64,000 nucleotides of DNA. Source: Pseudomonas nitroreducens. Lineage in GTDB: Bacteria > Pseudomonadota > Gammaproteobacteria > Pseudomonadales > Pseudomonadaceae. Of this stretch, positions 32,060 to 41,158 are shown one piece after another (the first letter of the stretch is position 1; each line of letters opens with the position of its first letter). A program made the translations under genes and the position numbers. Where the stretch lies: contig NZ_JACHLI010000011.1 in NCBI RefSeq assembly GCF_014204515.1, positions 62,001 through 126,000 of the forward strand, in the 5' to 3' direction. The notes below the pieces were generated by a model. It was not told the origin of the DNA. It ran no database searches and saw only the letters and a list, made by a program, of their open reading frames with translations.

Positions 32060-33022
32060 ATGAGCGTACGCCTCGGGATCGTGATGGACCCCATCGCGCA
32101 GATCAGCTTCAAGAAGGACAGCTCGCTGGCGATGCTGCTGGCAGCCCAGGCCCGTGGCTGGCAACTGTTCTATATGGAACAGCAGGATCTTTACCAGAAG
32201 GAGAACGTCGCCCGCGGCCGCATGCGTCCGCTCAAGGTGTTCTACGATCCGGCCCACTGGTTCGAGCTGGAGGACGAAGTCGACCAGCCGCTGTCGGAGC
32301 TGGACGTGATCCTGATGCGCAAGGACCCGCCCTTCGACAACGAGTTCGTCTACTCCACCTACCTGCTGGAGCAGGCCGAAGCCGCCGGTACCCTCGTGGT
32401 CAACAAGCCGCAGAGCCTGCGTGACTGCAACGAGAAATACTTCGCCACGCTGTTCCCGCAATGCGCGCCGCCGACGGTGGTGAGCCGCCGGTCCGACATT
32501 CTGCGCGAGTTTGCATCACAGCATCGTGACATCATTCTCAAACCCCTGGATGGCATGGGCGGATCGATGATCTTCCGCCACCGTGAAGGCGACCCGAACC
32601 TCTCGGTGATCCTCGAAACCCTGACCCGCCACGGCCAGGAACAGGTCATGGCGCAGCGCTACCTGCCGGCCATCAAGGACGGCGACAAGCGCATCCTGAT
32701 GATCGACGGCGAGCCGGTGGAATACTGCCTGGCGCGCATCCCGGCGCAGGGCGAGACCCGCGGCAACCTCGCCGCCGGCGGCCGTGGCGTGGCCCAGCCG
32801 CTGACCGAGCGCGACCGCTGGATCGCCGCCCAGGTCGGCCCGGAGCTGCGCAAGCGCGGCCTGCTGTTCGTCGGCCTCGACGTGATCGGCGAGAACCTCA
32901 CCGAGATCAACGTGACCAGCCCGACCTGCATCCGCGAGATCGATGCGGCCTACGACACCCGCATCGGTGAGAGGCTGATGGCAGTCATCGATGAAAAGCT
33001 CAAGGCGCGCAGTGCGTCATAG
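32060..33022 (+). CDS. gshB: Glutathione synthetase
   Basis: 320 residues, normal length. ATP-grasp enzyme that joins gamma-glutamylcysteine and glycine. Signatures: MDPIAQISFKKDSSLAMLLA at the N-terminus, IILKPLDGMGGSMIFR (ATP loop), TRGNLAAGGRGVAQPLTERD and INVTSPTCIREID. Start preceded by CAGGAGGA. Divergent from pilG. Confidence 0.97.
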   Translation: MSVRLGIVMDPIAQISFKKDSSLAMLLAAQARGWQLFYMEQQDLYQKENVARGRMRPLKVFYDPAHWFELEDEVDQPLSELDVILMRKDPPFDNEFVYSTYLLEQAEAAGTLVVNKPQSLRDCNEKYFATLFPQCAPPTVVSRRSDILREFASQHRDIILKPLDGMGGSMIFRHREGDPNLSVILETLTRHGQEQVMAQRYLPAIKDGDKRILMIDGEPVEYCLARIPAQGETRGNLAAGGRGVAQPLTERDRWIAAQVGPELRKRGLLFVGLDVIGENLTEINVTSPTCIREIDAAYDTRIGERLMAVIDEKLKARSAS

Positions 33023-33076
33023 ACTTTTATAAGCCTCGTCGGCAGACTCTCGCCCACTTTGGCCCAGTGACCCGCA

Positions 33077-33970
33077 ATGAACGCTGCAACCCACCAAGAC
33101 TTCCCCGTGTCCTCCGGCGTCCGCCCGGCGGACCGTCTGGGTTTCACCCTGTTCGTTGCGGCCATCCTGCACGTGGCCTTCCTGCTGGGCGTGGGCTTCA
33201 CCATGCCCAGCCCCAGCCAGCTGAGCAAGACGCTGGAAATCACCCTGGCCAGCTTCAAGAGCGACAAGGCGCCGGAAAAAGCCGACTACCTCGCGCAGAT
33301 GAACCAGCAGGGCAGCGGCACCCTGGAACACAAGGCGATCCCCAAGACCACCGAGCAGGCGCCGTTCCAGGACACCGAGGTGAAGAAGGTCGCCCCGCCG
33401 GCCACCCCGCGCCAGGCCAAGAGCCCGGAAGCGCCCAAGGCCGCCGTCGCCACCCGCACTCCGCGCCCGGACAAGGTGCAGACCAAGCAGCAGACGCCCA
33501 AGGCCGAGACCGTCGCCAAGCCGGCGCCGCAGTTCGACTCGGCCCAGCTCTCGGCGGAAATCTCCAGCCTGGAAGCCGACCTCGCCCGCGACCAGCAGGC
33601 CTACGCCAAGCGCCCGCGCATCCACCGCCTGAGCGCCGCTTCGACCATGCGCGACAAGGGCGCCTGGTATAAAGAGGAGTGGCGCAAGAAGATCGAGCGC
33701 ATCGGCAACCTCAACTACCCCGACGAGGCCCGTCGCCAGCGCATCTACGGCAACCTGCGGCTGCTGGTGTCGATCAACCGCGACGGCTCGCTGTATGAAG
33801 TGCAGGTCCTCGAATCCTCCGGCCAGCCCCTGCTCGACCAGGCCGCCCAGCGCATCGTGCGCCTGGCCGCGCCCTTCGCGCCGTTCTCCGGCGATCTGAA
33901 CGACATCGACCGCCTGGAAATCATCCGCACCTGGCGCTTCGAGCGCGGCGACCGCCTGTCCAGCAAGTAA
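33077..33970 (+). CDS. tonB3: TonB-like energy transducer (TonB3 type, PA0406)
   Basis: 297 residues. One N-terminal membrane helix (about 21-43), then a Lys/Pro/Ala/Gln-rich periplasmic spacer (about 80-175) and a TonB C-terminal domain (about 205-295: LNYPDEARRQRIYGNLRLLV ... VQVLESSGQPLLDQAAQRIV). Fits the PAO1 gene next to gshB whose loss affects twitching motility and pilus assembly. No exbB/exbD beside it. Follows gshB by 54 bases. Confidence 0.85.
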   Translation: MNAATHQDFPVSSGVRPADRLGFTLFVAAILHVAFLLGVGFTMPSPSQLSKTLEITLASFKSDKAPEKADYLAQMNQQGSGTLEHKAIPKTTEQAPFQDTEVKKVAPPATPRQAKSPEAPKAAVATRTPRPDKVQTKQQTPKAETVAKPAPQFDSAQLSAEISSLEADLARDQQAYAKRPRIHRLSAASTMRDKGAWYKEEWRKKIERIGNLNYPDEARRQRIYGNLRLLVSINRDGSLYEVQVLESSGQPLLDQAAQRIVRLAAPFAPFSGDLNDIDRLEIIRTWRFERGDRLSSK

Positions 33971-34044
33971 GCCGGCGCGCCTGTGGCGTCAGGTGACACT
34001 TTCAAGTCTTGTCCCTTTGCGCCCCAGGCCTGACACTAGCCGGC

Positions 34045-34614
34045 ATGAAAAGCACAGCCGCCAGCTACCTCAAGCACCATTTCCTGATCGCCATGCCGCA
34101 CATGGCGGACTCCAACTTTGCCCAGACGGTGACCTACCTCGTGGAACACAACGAGCAGGGCGCCATGGGCCTGATCATCAACCGCCCCAGCGGCCTGAGC
34201 CTGGCCGACGTGCTCGAACAGCTGCGCCCGGACGAACTGCCGCCGGTACGCTGCCAGGGCATGACCATCTATAACGGCGGCCCGGTGCAGACCGACCGCG
34301 GCTTCGTCCTGCACCCCGCCGGGCGCAGTTACCAGGCCACCCTGGAGCTGGGCGAGCTGTCGCTGTCCACCTCCCAGGACGTGCTGTTCGCCATCGCCGA
34401 GGGCAGCGGCCCGGCCCAGCACCTGATCACCCTCGGCTACGCCGGCTGGGAAGCCGGCCAGCTGGAAGCCGAGCTGGCCGACAACGCCTGGCTGACCTGC
34501 CCCGCCGACCCGGCGGTGCTCTTCGAGGTGCCGGCCGAGCAGCGCCTGTCGGCCGCCGCCGAGCGCCTGGGGGTCAACCTCAGCCTGCTCACCGCCCAGG
34601 CCGGGCACGCCTGA
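34045..34614 (+). CDS. yqgE: YqgE/AlgH family protein
   Basis: 189 residues, UPF0301 family. Conserved FLIAMPHMADSNFAQTVTYL and GLIINRPSGLSLADVLEQL. Function not settled; the PAO1 homologue (AlgH) has been tied to alginate and stress regulation. Start MKSTAASYLKHH at 34045 fits the family; an upstream TTG is ignored. Its stop overlaps the ruvX ATG (TGATG), so the two are coupled. Confidence 0.92.
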   Translation: MKSTAASYLKHHFLIAMPHMADSNFAQTVTYLVEHNEQGAMGLIINRPSGLSLADVLEQLRPDELPPVRCQGMTIYNGGPVQTDRGFVLHPAGRSYQATLELGELSLSTSQDVLFAIAEGSGPAQHLITLGYAGWEAGQLEAELADNAWLTCPADPAVLFEVPAEQRLSAAAERLGVNLSLLTAQAGHA

Positions 34615-35051
34615 TGAGCAGCAGCAAACCCCTGCGCCTGCTCCTGGGATTCGACTACGGCACCAAGCAGATCGGCGTCGCCGTCGGCCAGGCCATCACC
34701 GGCCAGGCCCGCGAACTCTGCGTGCTCAAGGCGCAGAACGGCGTGCCGGACTGGAACCGCGTCGAAGCCCTGATCAAGGAATGGCAGCCCGACGCCATCG
34801 TCGTCGGCCTGCCGCTGAACATGGACGGCACCCCCAGCGAGATGAGCGAACGCGCCGAGAAATTCGCCCGCCGCCTCAATGGCCGCTACAACCTGCCGGT
34901 GCACACCCACGACGAACGCCTGACCACTTACGCCGCCAAGGGCGAGCGCCTGGCCCAGGGCCAGCGCGATGGTTACCGCGAGCGCCCGGTGGACGCCCTG
35001 GCCGCCGCCCTGCTGCTGGAGGGCTGGCTGGCCGAGCACGCCCCCGCTTGA
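34614..35051 (+). CDS. ruvX: Holliday junction resolvase-like protein / pre-16S rRNA nuclease RuvX (YqgF)
   Basis: 145 residues, RNase H-like fold with GFDYGTKQIGVAVG at the N-terminus, DAIVVGLPLNMDGTPSEM in the middle and the final VDALAAALLLEGWL. In E. coli YqgF acts in maturing the 5' end of 16S rRNA. Coupled to yqgE, and followed by pyrR after 117 bases, the usual gamma-proteobacterial order. Confidence 0.94.
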   Translation: MSSSKPLRLLLGFDYGTKQIGVAVGQAITGQARELCVLKAQNGVPDWNRVEALIKEWQPDAIVVGLPLNMDGTPSEMSERAEKFARRLNGRYNLPVHTHDERLTTYAAKGERLAQGQRDGYRERPVDALAAALLLEGWLAEHAPA

Positions 35052-35168
35052 CCTGAGGCAGAGCCCTGCCGGGCAAAGCCGCTAAGCTTGCCGGACCACT
35101 CCCACGCGGACGGTCCGCCCCGATGGCCGCCCGCGCCGGGTGGCTTCGCCAACCGAACCGGAGACGTC

Positions 35169-35681
35169 ATGACCCTGCCCAGCCCCGCCGAACTCATCCC
35201 CCGCATGGCCACCGACCTGCGCAGCTACCTGGCGCAGCGCGGGATCGACGCGCCACGCTTCGTCGGCATCCACACCGGCGGCATCTGGGTCGCCCAGGAA
35301 CTGCTCAAGGCACTGGGCAGCGACGAGATCCTCGGCATCCTCGACGTCTCCTTCTACCGCGACGATTTCAGCCGCAGCGGCCTGCACCCGCAGGTCCGTC
35401 CGTCGGAACTGCCGTTCGAGATCGACGGCCAGCATTTGGTCCTGGTGGACGACGTGCTGATGAGCGGACGCACTATACGCGCGGCGCTCAACGAGCTGTT
35501 CGACTACGGCCGCCCGGCCAGCGTGACCCTGGTCAGCCTGGTCGACCTGAACAAGCGCGAGCTGCCCATTCGCCCGGATATCGTCGGCGAAACCCTGTCC
35601 CTGGCACCCAACGAGCGGGTAAAATTGCGCGGTCCCGCACCACTCGTCCTCGAGCGCACGCTTCTCAGCACCGCGCTGTGA
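35169..35681 (+). CDS. pyrR: Pyrimidine regulatory protein PyrR
   Basis: 170 residues. Phosphoribosyltransferase fold with the PRPP motif LVLVDDVLMSGRTIRAALNE. In pseudomonads PyrR acts mainly as regulator of pyrimidine genes, with little or no uracil phosphoribosyltransferase activity. Start at MTLPSPAELI (GGAG nearby); an upstream in-frame start would add a Pro/Gly-rich tail without match. First gene of pyrR-pyrB-pyrC'. Confidence 0.93.
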   Translation: MTLPSPAELIPRMATDLRSYLAQRGIDAPRFVGIHTGGIWVAQELLKALGSDEILGILDVSFYRDDFSRSGLHPQVRPSELPFEIDGQHLVLVDDVLMSGRTIRAALNELFDYGRPASVTLVSLVDLNKRELPIRPDIVGETLSLAPNERVKLRGPAPLVLERTLLSTAL

Positions 35682-35726
35682 CCCCGCGCGCCCGGACCTC
35701 CACTCCCAACTTTCAGGGCCTGCCAC

Positions 35727-36731
35727 ATGCCGACCGACGCCAAGCGCCCGCTGCAGCTCAACGACCTGGGCCAGCTGCGCCACTTCCTCTCGCTCGACGG
35801 GTTGTCCCGCGAACTGCTGACTGAAATCCTCGATACCGCCGACTCCTTCCTCGAAGTCGGCGCCCGCGCGGTGAAGAAAGTCCCGCTGCTGCGCGGCAAG
35901 ACCGTGTGCAACGTGTTCTTCGAGAACTCCACACGCACCCGCACCACCTTCGAACTGGCCGCCCAGCGCCTGTCCGCCGACGTCATCTCGCTGAACGTGT
36001 CGACCTCCTCGACCAGCAAGGGCGAGACGCTCACCGACACCCTGCGCAACCTCGAGGCCATGGCCGCCGACATGTTCGTCGTGCGCCACAGCGACTCCGG
36101 CGCGGCGCACTTCATCGCCGAGCACGTCAGCCCCAACGTCGCCGTGATCAACGGCGGCGACGGCCGCCACGGCCACCCGACCCAGGGCATGCTCGACATG
36201 CTCACCATCCGCCGTCACAAGGGCAGCTTCGAGAATCTCTCGGTGGCCATCGTCGGCGACATCCTGCACTCGCGGGTCGCGCGCTCGGACATGCTGGCGC
36301 TGAAGACCCTGGGTTGCCCGGACATCCGCGTCATCGCCCCGCGCACCCTGCTGCCGGTGGGCCTGGAAGAGCAGTACGGGGTGAAGGTGTTCACCGACGC
36401 CAACGAAGGCCTGAAGGACGTCGACGTGGTGATCATGCTGCGCCTGCAGCGCGAGCGCATGGCCGGCGGCCTGCTGCCCAGCGAAGGCGAGTTCTTCAAG
36501 CTCTACGGCCTGACCCAGAAGCGCCTGCAGCTGGCCAGGCCCGACGCCATCGTCATGCACCCCGGCCCGATCAACCGCGGCGTGGAGATCGAGTCCGCGG
36601 TGGCCGACGGCGAACAGTCGGTGATCCTCAACCAGGTCACCTATGGCATCGCCATCCGCATGGCCGTGCTGTCCATGGCCATGAGCGGCCAGAACGCCCA
36701 ACGCCAGCTGGAACAGGAGGACGCGCAATGA
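35727..36731 (+). CDS. pyrB: Aspartate carbamoyltransferase catalytic subunit
   Basis: 334 residues. First committed step of pyrimidine synthesis. Carbamoyl-phosphate site FFENSTRTRTTFELAAQRL and aspartate-loop region VMHPGPINRGVEI are present. The N-terminal extension of about 30 residues (MPTDAKRPLQLNDLGQLRHF) is the pseudomonad type, needed to assemble the 500-kDa dodecamer with PyrC' and for nucleotide inhibition. Overlaps pyrC' by four bases (ATGA). Confidence 0.96.
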   Translation: MPTDAKRPLQLNDLGQLRHFLSLDGLSRELLTEILDTADSFLEVGARAVKKVPLLRGKTVCNVFFENSTRTRTTFELAAQRLSADVISLNVSTSSTSKGETLTDTLRNLEAMAADMFVVRHSDSGAAHFIAEHVSPNVAVINGGDGRHGHPTQGMLDMLTIRRHKGSFENLSVAIVGDILHSRVARSDMLALKTLGCPDIRVIAPRTLLPVGLEEQYGVKVFTDANEGLKDVDVVIMLRLQRERMAGGLLPSEGEFFKLYGLTQKRLQLARPDAIVMHPGPINRGVEIESAVADGEQSVILNQVTYGIAIRMAVLSMAMSGQNAQRQLEQEDAQ

Positions 36732-37999
36732 CCGTCAGTATTCGTGGCGCCCACCTGATCGACCCGGCCAGCGGCCTGGACCAGGTCTGCGACCTGCACA
36801 TCGAGGCCGGCCGCATCATCGCCATCGGCGAGGCCCCCGAAGGCTTCCACGCCGCCCAGGAAATCGACGCCGCCGGCCTGATCGCCGCGCCCGGCCTGGT
36901 GGACCTGAGCGTCGCCCTGCGCGAACCGGGCTACAGCCGCAAGGGCAGCATCGAGAGCGAAACCCGCGCCGCCGCTGCCGGCGGCGTCACCAGCCTGTGC
37001 TTCCCGCCGCAGACCAAGCCGGTGCTGGACACCTCCGCCGTCGCCGAGCTGATCCTCGACCGCGCCCGCGAGGCCGGCAACGCCAAGGTCTTTCCCATCG
37101 GCGCACTGACCAGGGGCCTGGGCGGCGAGCAGCTGTCCGAACTGGTCGCCCTGCGCGATGCCGGCTGCGTGGCCTTCACCAACGGCCTGGCGCCGATGGC
37201 GAGCAACCGCGTGCTGCTGCGCTCGCTGGAATACGCGGCGACCTTCGACCTGACCGTGATCTTCACCTCCCAGGACCAGGACCTCGCCGAGGGCGGCATC
37301 GCCCACGAAGGCCCGACCGCCAGCTTCCGCGGCCTCGCCGGCATCCCGGAAACCGCCGAGACCGTGGCCCTGGCGCGCAACCTGCTGCTGGTCGAGCAAT
37401 CCGGCGTGCGCGCGCACTTCAGCCAGCTGACCAGCGCCCGCGGCGTCGAGATGATCGCCCAGGCCCAGGCCCGTGGCCTGCCGGTCACCGCCGATGTAGC
37501 GCTGTACCAGCTGATCCTCACCGACGAAGCGCTGGCGGACTTCTCCAGCCTCTACCACGTGCAGCCGCCGCTGCGCTCGCACAAGGACCGCGAGGCCCTG
37601 CGCGAAGCGGTGAAGAGCGGCGTGGTCCAGGCCATCGCCAGCCACCACCAGCCCCATGAGCAGGACGCCAAGAACGCCCCGTTCGCCGCCACCGACCCGG
37701 GTATCAGCAGCGTCGAGTTGCTGCTGCCGCTGGCCATGACCCTGGTACAGGACGGTCTGCTCGACCTGCCGACCCTGCTGGCACGCCTCTCCAGCGGCCC
37801 GGCCGCCGCCCTGCGCCTGCCGGCCGGCAAGCTGGCGGTGGGCGCCGCCGCCGACGTGGTGCTGTTCGAAGCCGACGGCCAGACCCTGGCCGGCGAGACC
37901 TGGCTCTCCCGCGGCCAGAACTGCCCGTTCCTCGGCCACTGCCTGCCGGGCGTGGTGCGCTGCACCCTGGTGGACGGGCATATCGTTCACGCGGTGTAA
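36728..37999 (+). CDS. pyrC': Dihydroorotase-like non-catalytic subunit of ATCase (PyrC')
   Basis: 423 residues, amidohydrolase fold. The metal-binding HxH of true dihydroorotase is replaced by Ser61-Val62-Ala63 (LVDLSVALREPGY), so it cannot be an active enzyme; as known for pseudomonads it is a structural partner of PyrB. Functional dihydroorotase must be encoded elsewhere. Overlaps pyrB and is followed by a strong terminator. Confidence 0.95.
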   Translation: MTVSIRGAHLIDPASGLDQVCDLHIEAGRIIAIGEAPEGFHAAQEIDAAGLIAAPGLVDLSVALREPGYSRKGSIESETRAAAAGGVTSLCFPPQTKPVLDTSAVAELILDRAREAGNAKVFPIGALTRGLGGEQLSELVALRDAGCVAFTNGLAPMASNRVLLRSLEYAATFDLTVIFTSQDQDLAEGGIAHEGPTASFRGLAGIPETAETVALARNLLLVEQSGVRAHFSQLTSARGVEMIAQAQARGLPVTADVALYQLILTDEALADFSSLYHVQPPLRSHKDREALREAVKSGVVQAIASHHQPHEQDAKNAPFAATDPGISSVELLLPLAMTLVQDGLLDLPTLLARLSSGPAAALRLPAGKLAVGAAADVVLFEADGQTLAGETWLSRGQNCPFLGHCLPGVVRCTLVDGHIVHAV

Positions 38000-38016
38000 C
38001 GCTCAACCGCCCCATG

Positions 38017-38048
38017 AAAAAGCCCGCCGATTGGCGGGCTTTTTCTTT
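38017..38048 (+). terminator. Rho-independent terminator of pyrR-pyrB-pyrC'
   Basis: Stem AAAAAGCCCGCC / GGCGGGCTTTTT, loop GATT, then a T-rich tail (TTTTCTTTT overlapping the stem end). Confidence 0.9.
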
Positions 38049-38089
38049 TCCTATCGCCCCACAGCGAACTTCATCTCCAACCGGCCAGC

Positions 38090-38222
38090 GTAGGAGCGGA
38101 CCTTGTCCGCGAAATCCTTCGCGGCGGACGCCCCAACCTCCGGAGCCTGCGCCAGCCCCTCTAACGCCCGCCGGATAACTCCGCTGTGTCGGCAAGACTT
38201 CGCGAACAAGGTCCGCTCCTAC
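38090..38222. repeat. REP-like repeat, family A, inverted pair
   Basis: GTAGGAGCGGACCTTGTCCG at 38090 and CGAACAAGGTCCGCTCCTAC at 38203-38222 face each other; about 85 bases of unrelated sequence lie between. Part of the 369-base gene-free stretch 38000-38368. Confidence 0.8.
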
Positions 38223-38235
38223 CGGGAGCTTCAAC

Positions 38236-38316
38236 GTAGGATGGGTGGAGCGCAGCGATACCCATGCTGTCGGTGCCGCGATTGATGGGTATCGCTTCGC
38301 TCCACGCCATCCTACG
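38236..38316. repeat. Palindromic intergenic repeat, family C, copy 2
   Basis: Same unit and orientation as 1288-1369: GTAGGATGGGTGGAGCGCAG ... CGCTCCACGCCATCCTAC. It lies 13 bases after the family A pair, making a compound cluster. Confidence 0.85.
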
Positions 38317-38368
38317 AAGTCACGGCTGCCAGGCCCGCGCCGCGACTTCGACTCTTGTAGGACCAGCC

Positions 38369-39538
38369 TCAGATCATCGCCAGGGCCTTGGCCAGGTCAG
38401 CGCGCAGGTCCTCCACGTCTTCCACCCCCACCGACAGGCGAATCAGCGAATCGCCGATGCCCAGCGCTGCGCGGTTTTCCGGCGGGATGCTGGCGTGGGT
38501 CATGATCGCCGGGTGTTCGATCAGGCTTTCCACGCCGCCCAGGCTCTCGGCCAGGGCGAACAGCTGGACGTTCTCCAGGAAGCGCCGCGAACCGGCGAGG
38601 TCGGTGTCCAGGTCCAGCGAGATCATCCCGCCGAAGCCTTTCATCTGCGTGCGCGCCAGCTCGTGCTGCGGGTGCGACGGCAGACCGGGGTAATAGACGC
38701 GCTTCACTTGCGGCTGCTGTTCCAGCCATTTCGCCAGCTCCAGGGCATTGGCGCAGTGCCGCTCCATGCGCAGCGCCAGGGTCTTCACGCCGCGCAGGGT
38801 GAGGAAGGCGTCGAACGGGCCGGCGATGGCGCCCACCGAGTTCTGCAGGAAGCCCAGGCGCTCGGCGAGGTCGGGGTTGTCGCCGACGATGGCGATGCCG
38901 CCGATGACGTCCGAGTGGCCGTTGAGGTACTTGGTGGTGGAGTGCACGACGATGTCGAAGCCCTGGTCCAGCGGGCGCTGCACGTAGGGGCTGGCGAAGG
39001 TGTTGTCGGCCACGCAGAGGATGCCGCGCTCGCGGCAGGTGCGGGCGATGGCGGCCAGGTCGGTCAGGCGCAGCAGCGGGTTGCTCGGGGTTTCCACCCA
39101 GACCATCCGCGTCTTGTCAGTGAGCGCTGCCTCCAGCGCACCGGGCTGGGCCAGGTCGGCGAAGTGGAAATCATGCCCGGCGCTGCGCCGGCGCACCCGC
39201 TCGAACAGGCGGAAGGTGCCGCCGTAGAGGTCATTGCCGGAGACGATGTGCGAGCCGGCGTCGAGCAGTTCCAGCACCGCCGAGATGGCCGCCAGGCCCG
39301 AGGCGAAGGCGAACGCCTTGCTGCCGCCTTCGAGGTCCGCCACGCAGCGCTCCAGCGCCCAGCGCGTGGGGTTGTGCGAGCGGCCGTAGTCGAGGCCCTT
39401 GTGTACGCCGGGGCTGTCCTGGCGGTAGGTGGAGTTGGCGTAGATCGGCGGCATGATCGCCCCGGTGGAGGGGTCCGGTTCCTGCCCGGCGTGAATCACG
39501 CGGGTGGCGAAACCGAGGCGGTCGTCGTGCTGGCTCAT
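38369..39538 (-). CDS. Cystathionine gamma-lyase / trans-sulfuration PLP enzyme
   Basis: 389 residues, Cys/Met-metabolism PLP family. Schiff-base lysine Lys203 in VVHSTTKYLNGHSDVIGG; other family marks are FAFASGLAAISAVLELLDAG and VWVETPSNPLLRLTDLAAIA. Beside cystathionine beta-synthase (four-base overlap), so its role is most likely cleavage of cystathionine to cysteine, as for PA0400. Cystathionine gamma-synthase activity cannot be ruled out by sequence alone. Confidence 0.9.
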   Translation of the reverse strand: MSQHDDRLGFATRVIHAGQEPDPSTGAIMPPIYANSTYRQDSPGVHKGLDYGRSHNPTRWALERCVADLEGGSKAFAFASGLAAISAVLELLDAGSHIVSGNDLYGGTFRLFERVRRRSAGHDFHFADLAQPGALEAALTDKTRMVWVETPSNPLLRLTDLAAIARTCRERGILCVADNTFASPYVQRPLDQGFDIVVHSTTKYLNGHSDVIGGIAIVGDNPDLAERLGFLQNSVGAIAGPFDAFLTLRGVKTLALRMERHCANALELAKWLEQQPQVKRVYYPGLPSHPQHELARTQMKGFGGMISLDLDTDLAGSRRFLENVQLFALAESLGGVESLIEHPAIMTHASIPPENRAALGIGDSLIRLSVGVEDVEDLRADLAKALAMI

Positions 39539-40908
39539 GGGAGGGTCCTCCGCAAATGGTTGAGCAGGTCGAATCTTGTGATCAGGCCATGGAAGCCCGA
39601 GGCATCAGCGATGATGGCCACCAGGCCGCGCGCCAGCACGGCTTCCAGTTCCTTGAGAGTGGCGCCCGGCGCCAGCGTCTCTGGCGCGGTGCTCATGGCG
39701 CTGGCGACTTCACGGCGGAAATGTTCGGGGTCGTCGTGCACGCCCAGCAGGATGTCGGATTCGTCGATCACCCCGACCAGGCGCTGGCCGTCGAGCACCG
39801 GCAGCTGGGAGATGTCCGCCAGACGCATGCGCTGGAAGGCGGTGAGCAGGGTGTCGCCGGGGCCGACGCTGACCACCCGGCCCTCCTCGAAACGCCGCGC
39901 GATGATGTCGCGCAGGTCGTCGTAGCGCTTGCGCTGCAGCAGGCCCTGGTCGGTCATCCACTGGTCGTTGTAGATCTTCGACAGGTAGCGCGTGCCGGTG
40001 TCGCAGACCAGGCTGACCACGCGTTTGGGTTCGGTCTGCTCGCGGCAATAGCGCAGCGCGGCGGCCAGCAGGGTGCCGGTGGAGGAACCGGCGGCGATGC
40101 CTTCGTTGCGCAGCAGTTCGCGGGCAGTGGCGAAGCTCTCTTCGTCACTGATCGAATAGGCATGGCGCACGCTGGAGAGATCGGCAATCGACGGTACGAA
40201 GTCCTCGCCGATGCCTTCCACTGCCCAGGAACCGGGCGTGCCGATGGCGCCGGAGCGCGAGTACTCGGCCATGATCGAGCCCATCGGGTCGGCGAGGACC
40301 ATCTCCAGCTCGGGTTGCACCTTCTGGAAGAAGCGCGTGAGGCCAGTGAGCGTGCCAGCGGAGCCGACGCCGACCACCACGGCGTCGAGGTCATGGCCGG
40401 TCTGCGCCCAGATTTCCGGGGCGGTGCCGGTCTCGTGGGCCAGCGGGTTGGCGGGGTTGTTGAACTGGTCGGCGAAGAAGGCGTTGGGCAGGTCCTTCGC
40501 CAGCCGGGCGGCGACGTCCTGGTAATACTCGGGGTGGCCCTTGCCGACGTCGGAACGGGTGATGTGCACCTCGGCGCCCATGGCGCGCAGGTGCAGGACC
40601 TTCTCGGTGGACATCTTGTCCGGCACCACCAGCACCACCCGGTAGCCCTTGGCACGGCCCACCAGAGCCAGGCCCAGGCCGGTGTTGCCGGCGGTGGCTT
40701 CGACGATTACGCCGCCGGGTTTCAGCCGGCCGTCACGCTCGGCGGCCTCGATCATGGCGACGCCGATGCGGTCCTTGATGGAGCCGCCGGGGTTCTGCGA
40801 TTCGAGCTTGAGGAACAGGGTGCAGGGTCCGGTATCGAAGCGCGTCACGCGGACCATGGGGGTATTGCCGATCAGGTCGAGTACGGCGGGGCGGGATTCG
40901 TTGCTCAT
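39535..40908 (-). CDS. Cystathionine beta-synthase with CBS-domain pair
   Basis: 457 residues. Fold-type II PLP enzyme: Lys45 in NPGGSIKDRIGVAMIEAAER, PLP-phosphate loop VEATAGNTGLGLALVG-type segment, and a C-terminal pair of CBS domains (about 330-455: SVGPGDTLLTAFQRMRLADI ... LVGVIDESDILLGV). Makes cystathionine from homocysteine and serine; the CBS pair suggests adenosyl-ligand control. The ATG at 40908 is favoured over an in-frame GTG at 40917 because AAGGAG lies 8 bases upstream. Forms the reverse transsulfuration operon with the next gene. Confidence 0.92.
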   Translation of the reverse strand: MSNESRPAVLDLIGNTPMVRVTRFDTGPCTLFLKLESQNPGGSIKDRIGVAMIEAAERDGRLKPGGVIVEATAGNTGLGLALVGRAKGYRVVLVVPDKMSTEKVLHLRAMGAEVHITRSDVGKGHPEYYQDVAARLAKDLPNAFFADQFNNPANPLAHETGTAPEIWAQTGHDLDAVVVGVGSAGTLTGLTRFFQKVQPELEMVLADPMGSIMAEYSRSGAIGTPGSWAVEGIGEDFVPSIADLSSVRHAYSISDEESFATARELLRNEGIAAGSSTGTLLAAALRYCREQTEPKRVVSLVCDTGTRYLSKIYNDQWMTDQGLLQRKRYDDLRDIIARRFEEGRVVSVGPGDTLLTAFQRMRLADISQLPVLDGQRLVGVIDESDILLGVHDDPEHFRREVASAMSTAPETLAPGATLKELEAVLARGLVAIIADASGFHGLITRFDLLNHLRRTLP

Positions 40909-41071
40909 GGCAGCCACTCCTTCGGGGCGCCCTGGGGATCGCCCGGCGGCGCCTGCTACTGTCCTCCTGACCTTAGGCGCGAGGCACAGCTCGCGCCAGG
41001 CGGCGCGACGAAAGACGGCGGCTTTGGCTTTTCGTAGAGTGTGAGGATTCGGCGCGAAGTGAAGGAGCGCC

Positions 41072-41142
41072 GTAGGAGCGGACTCCGTCCGCGATAGGTC
41101 CGCATCGCGCCGGAGACCATCGCGGACAGAGTCCGCTCCTAC
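41072..41142. repeat. REP-like repeat, family A, inverted pair
   Basis: GTAGGAGCGGACTCCGTCCG at 41072 and its near reverse complement ending in GAGTCCGCTCCTAC at 41142. It fills part of the 250-base gap between cystathionine beta-synthase and the TM2 gene. Confidence 0.85.
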
Positions 41143-41158
41143 GGGGAATGCATGGGTG

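Noticed and set aside
35906..36727. Upstream extension of the pyrC' frame across pyrB
   Set aside because: It is pyrB read out of frame; the ATGA overlap at 36728 gives the family-typical start.
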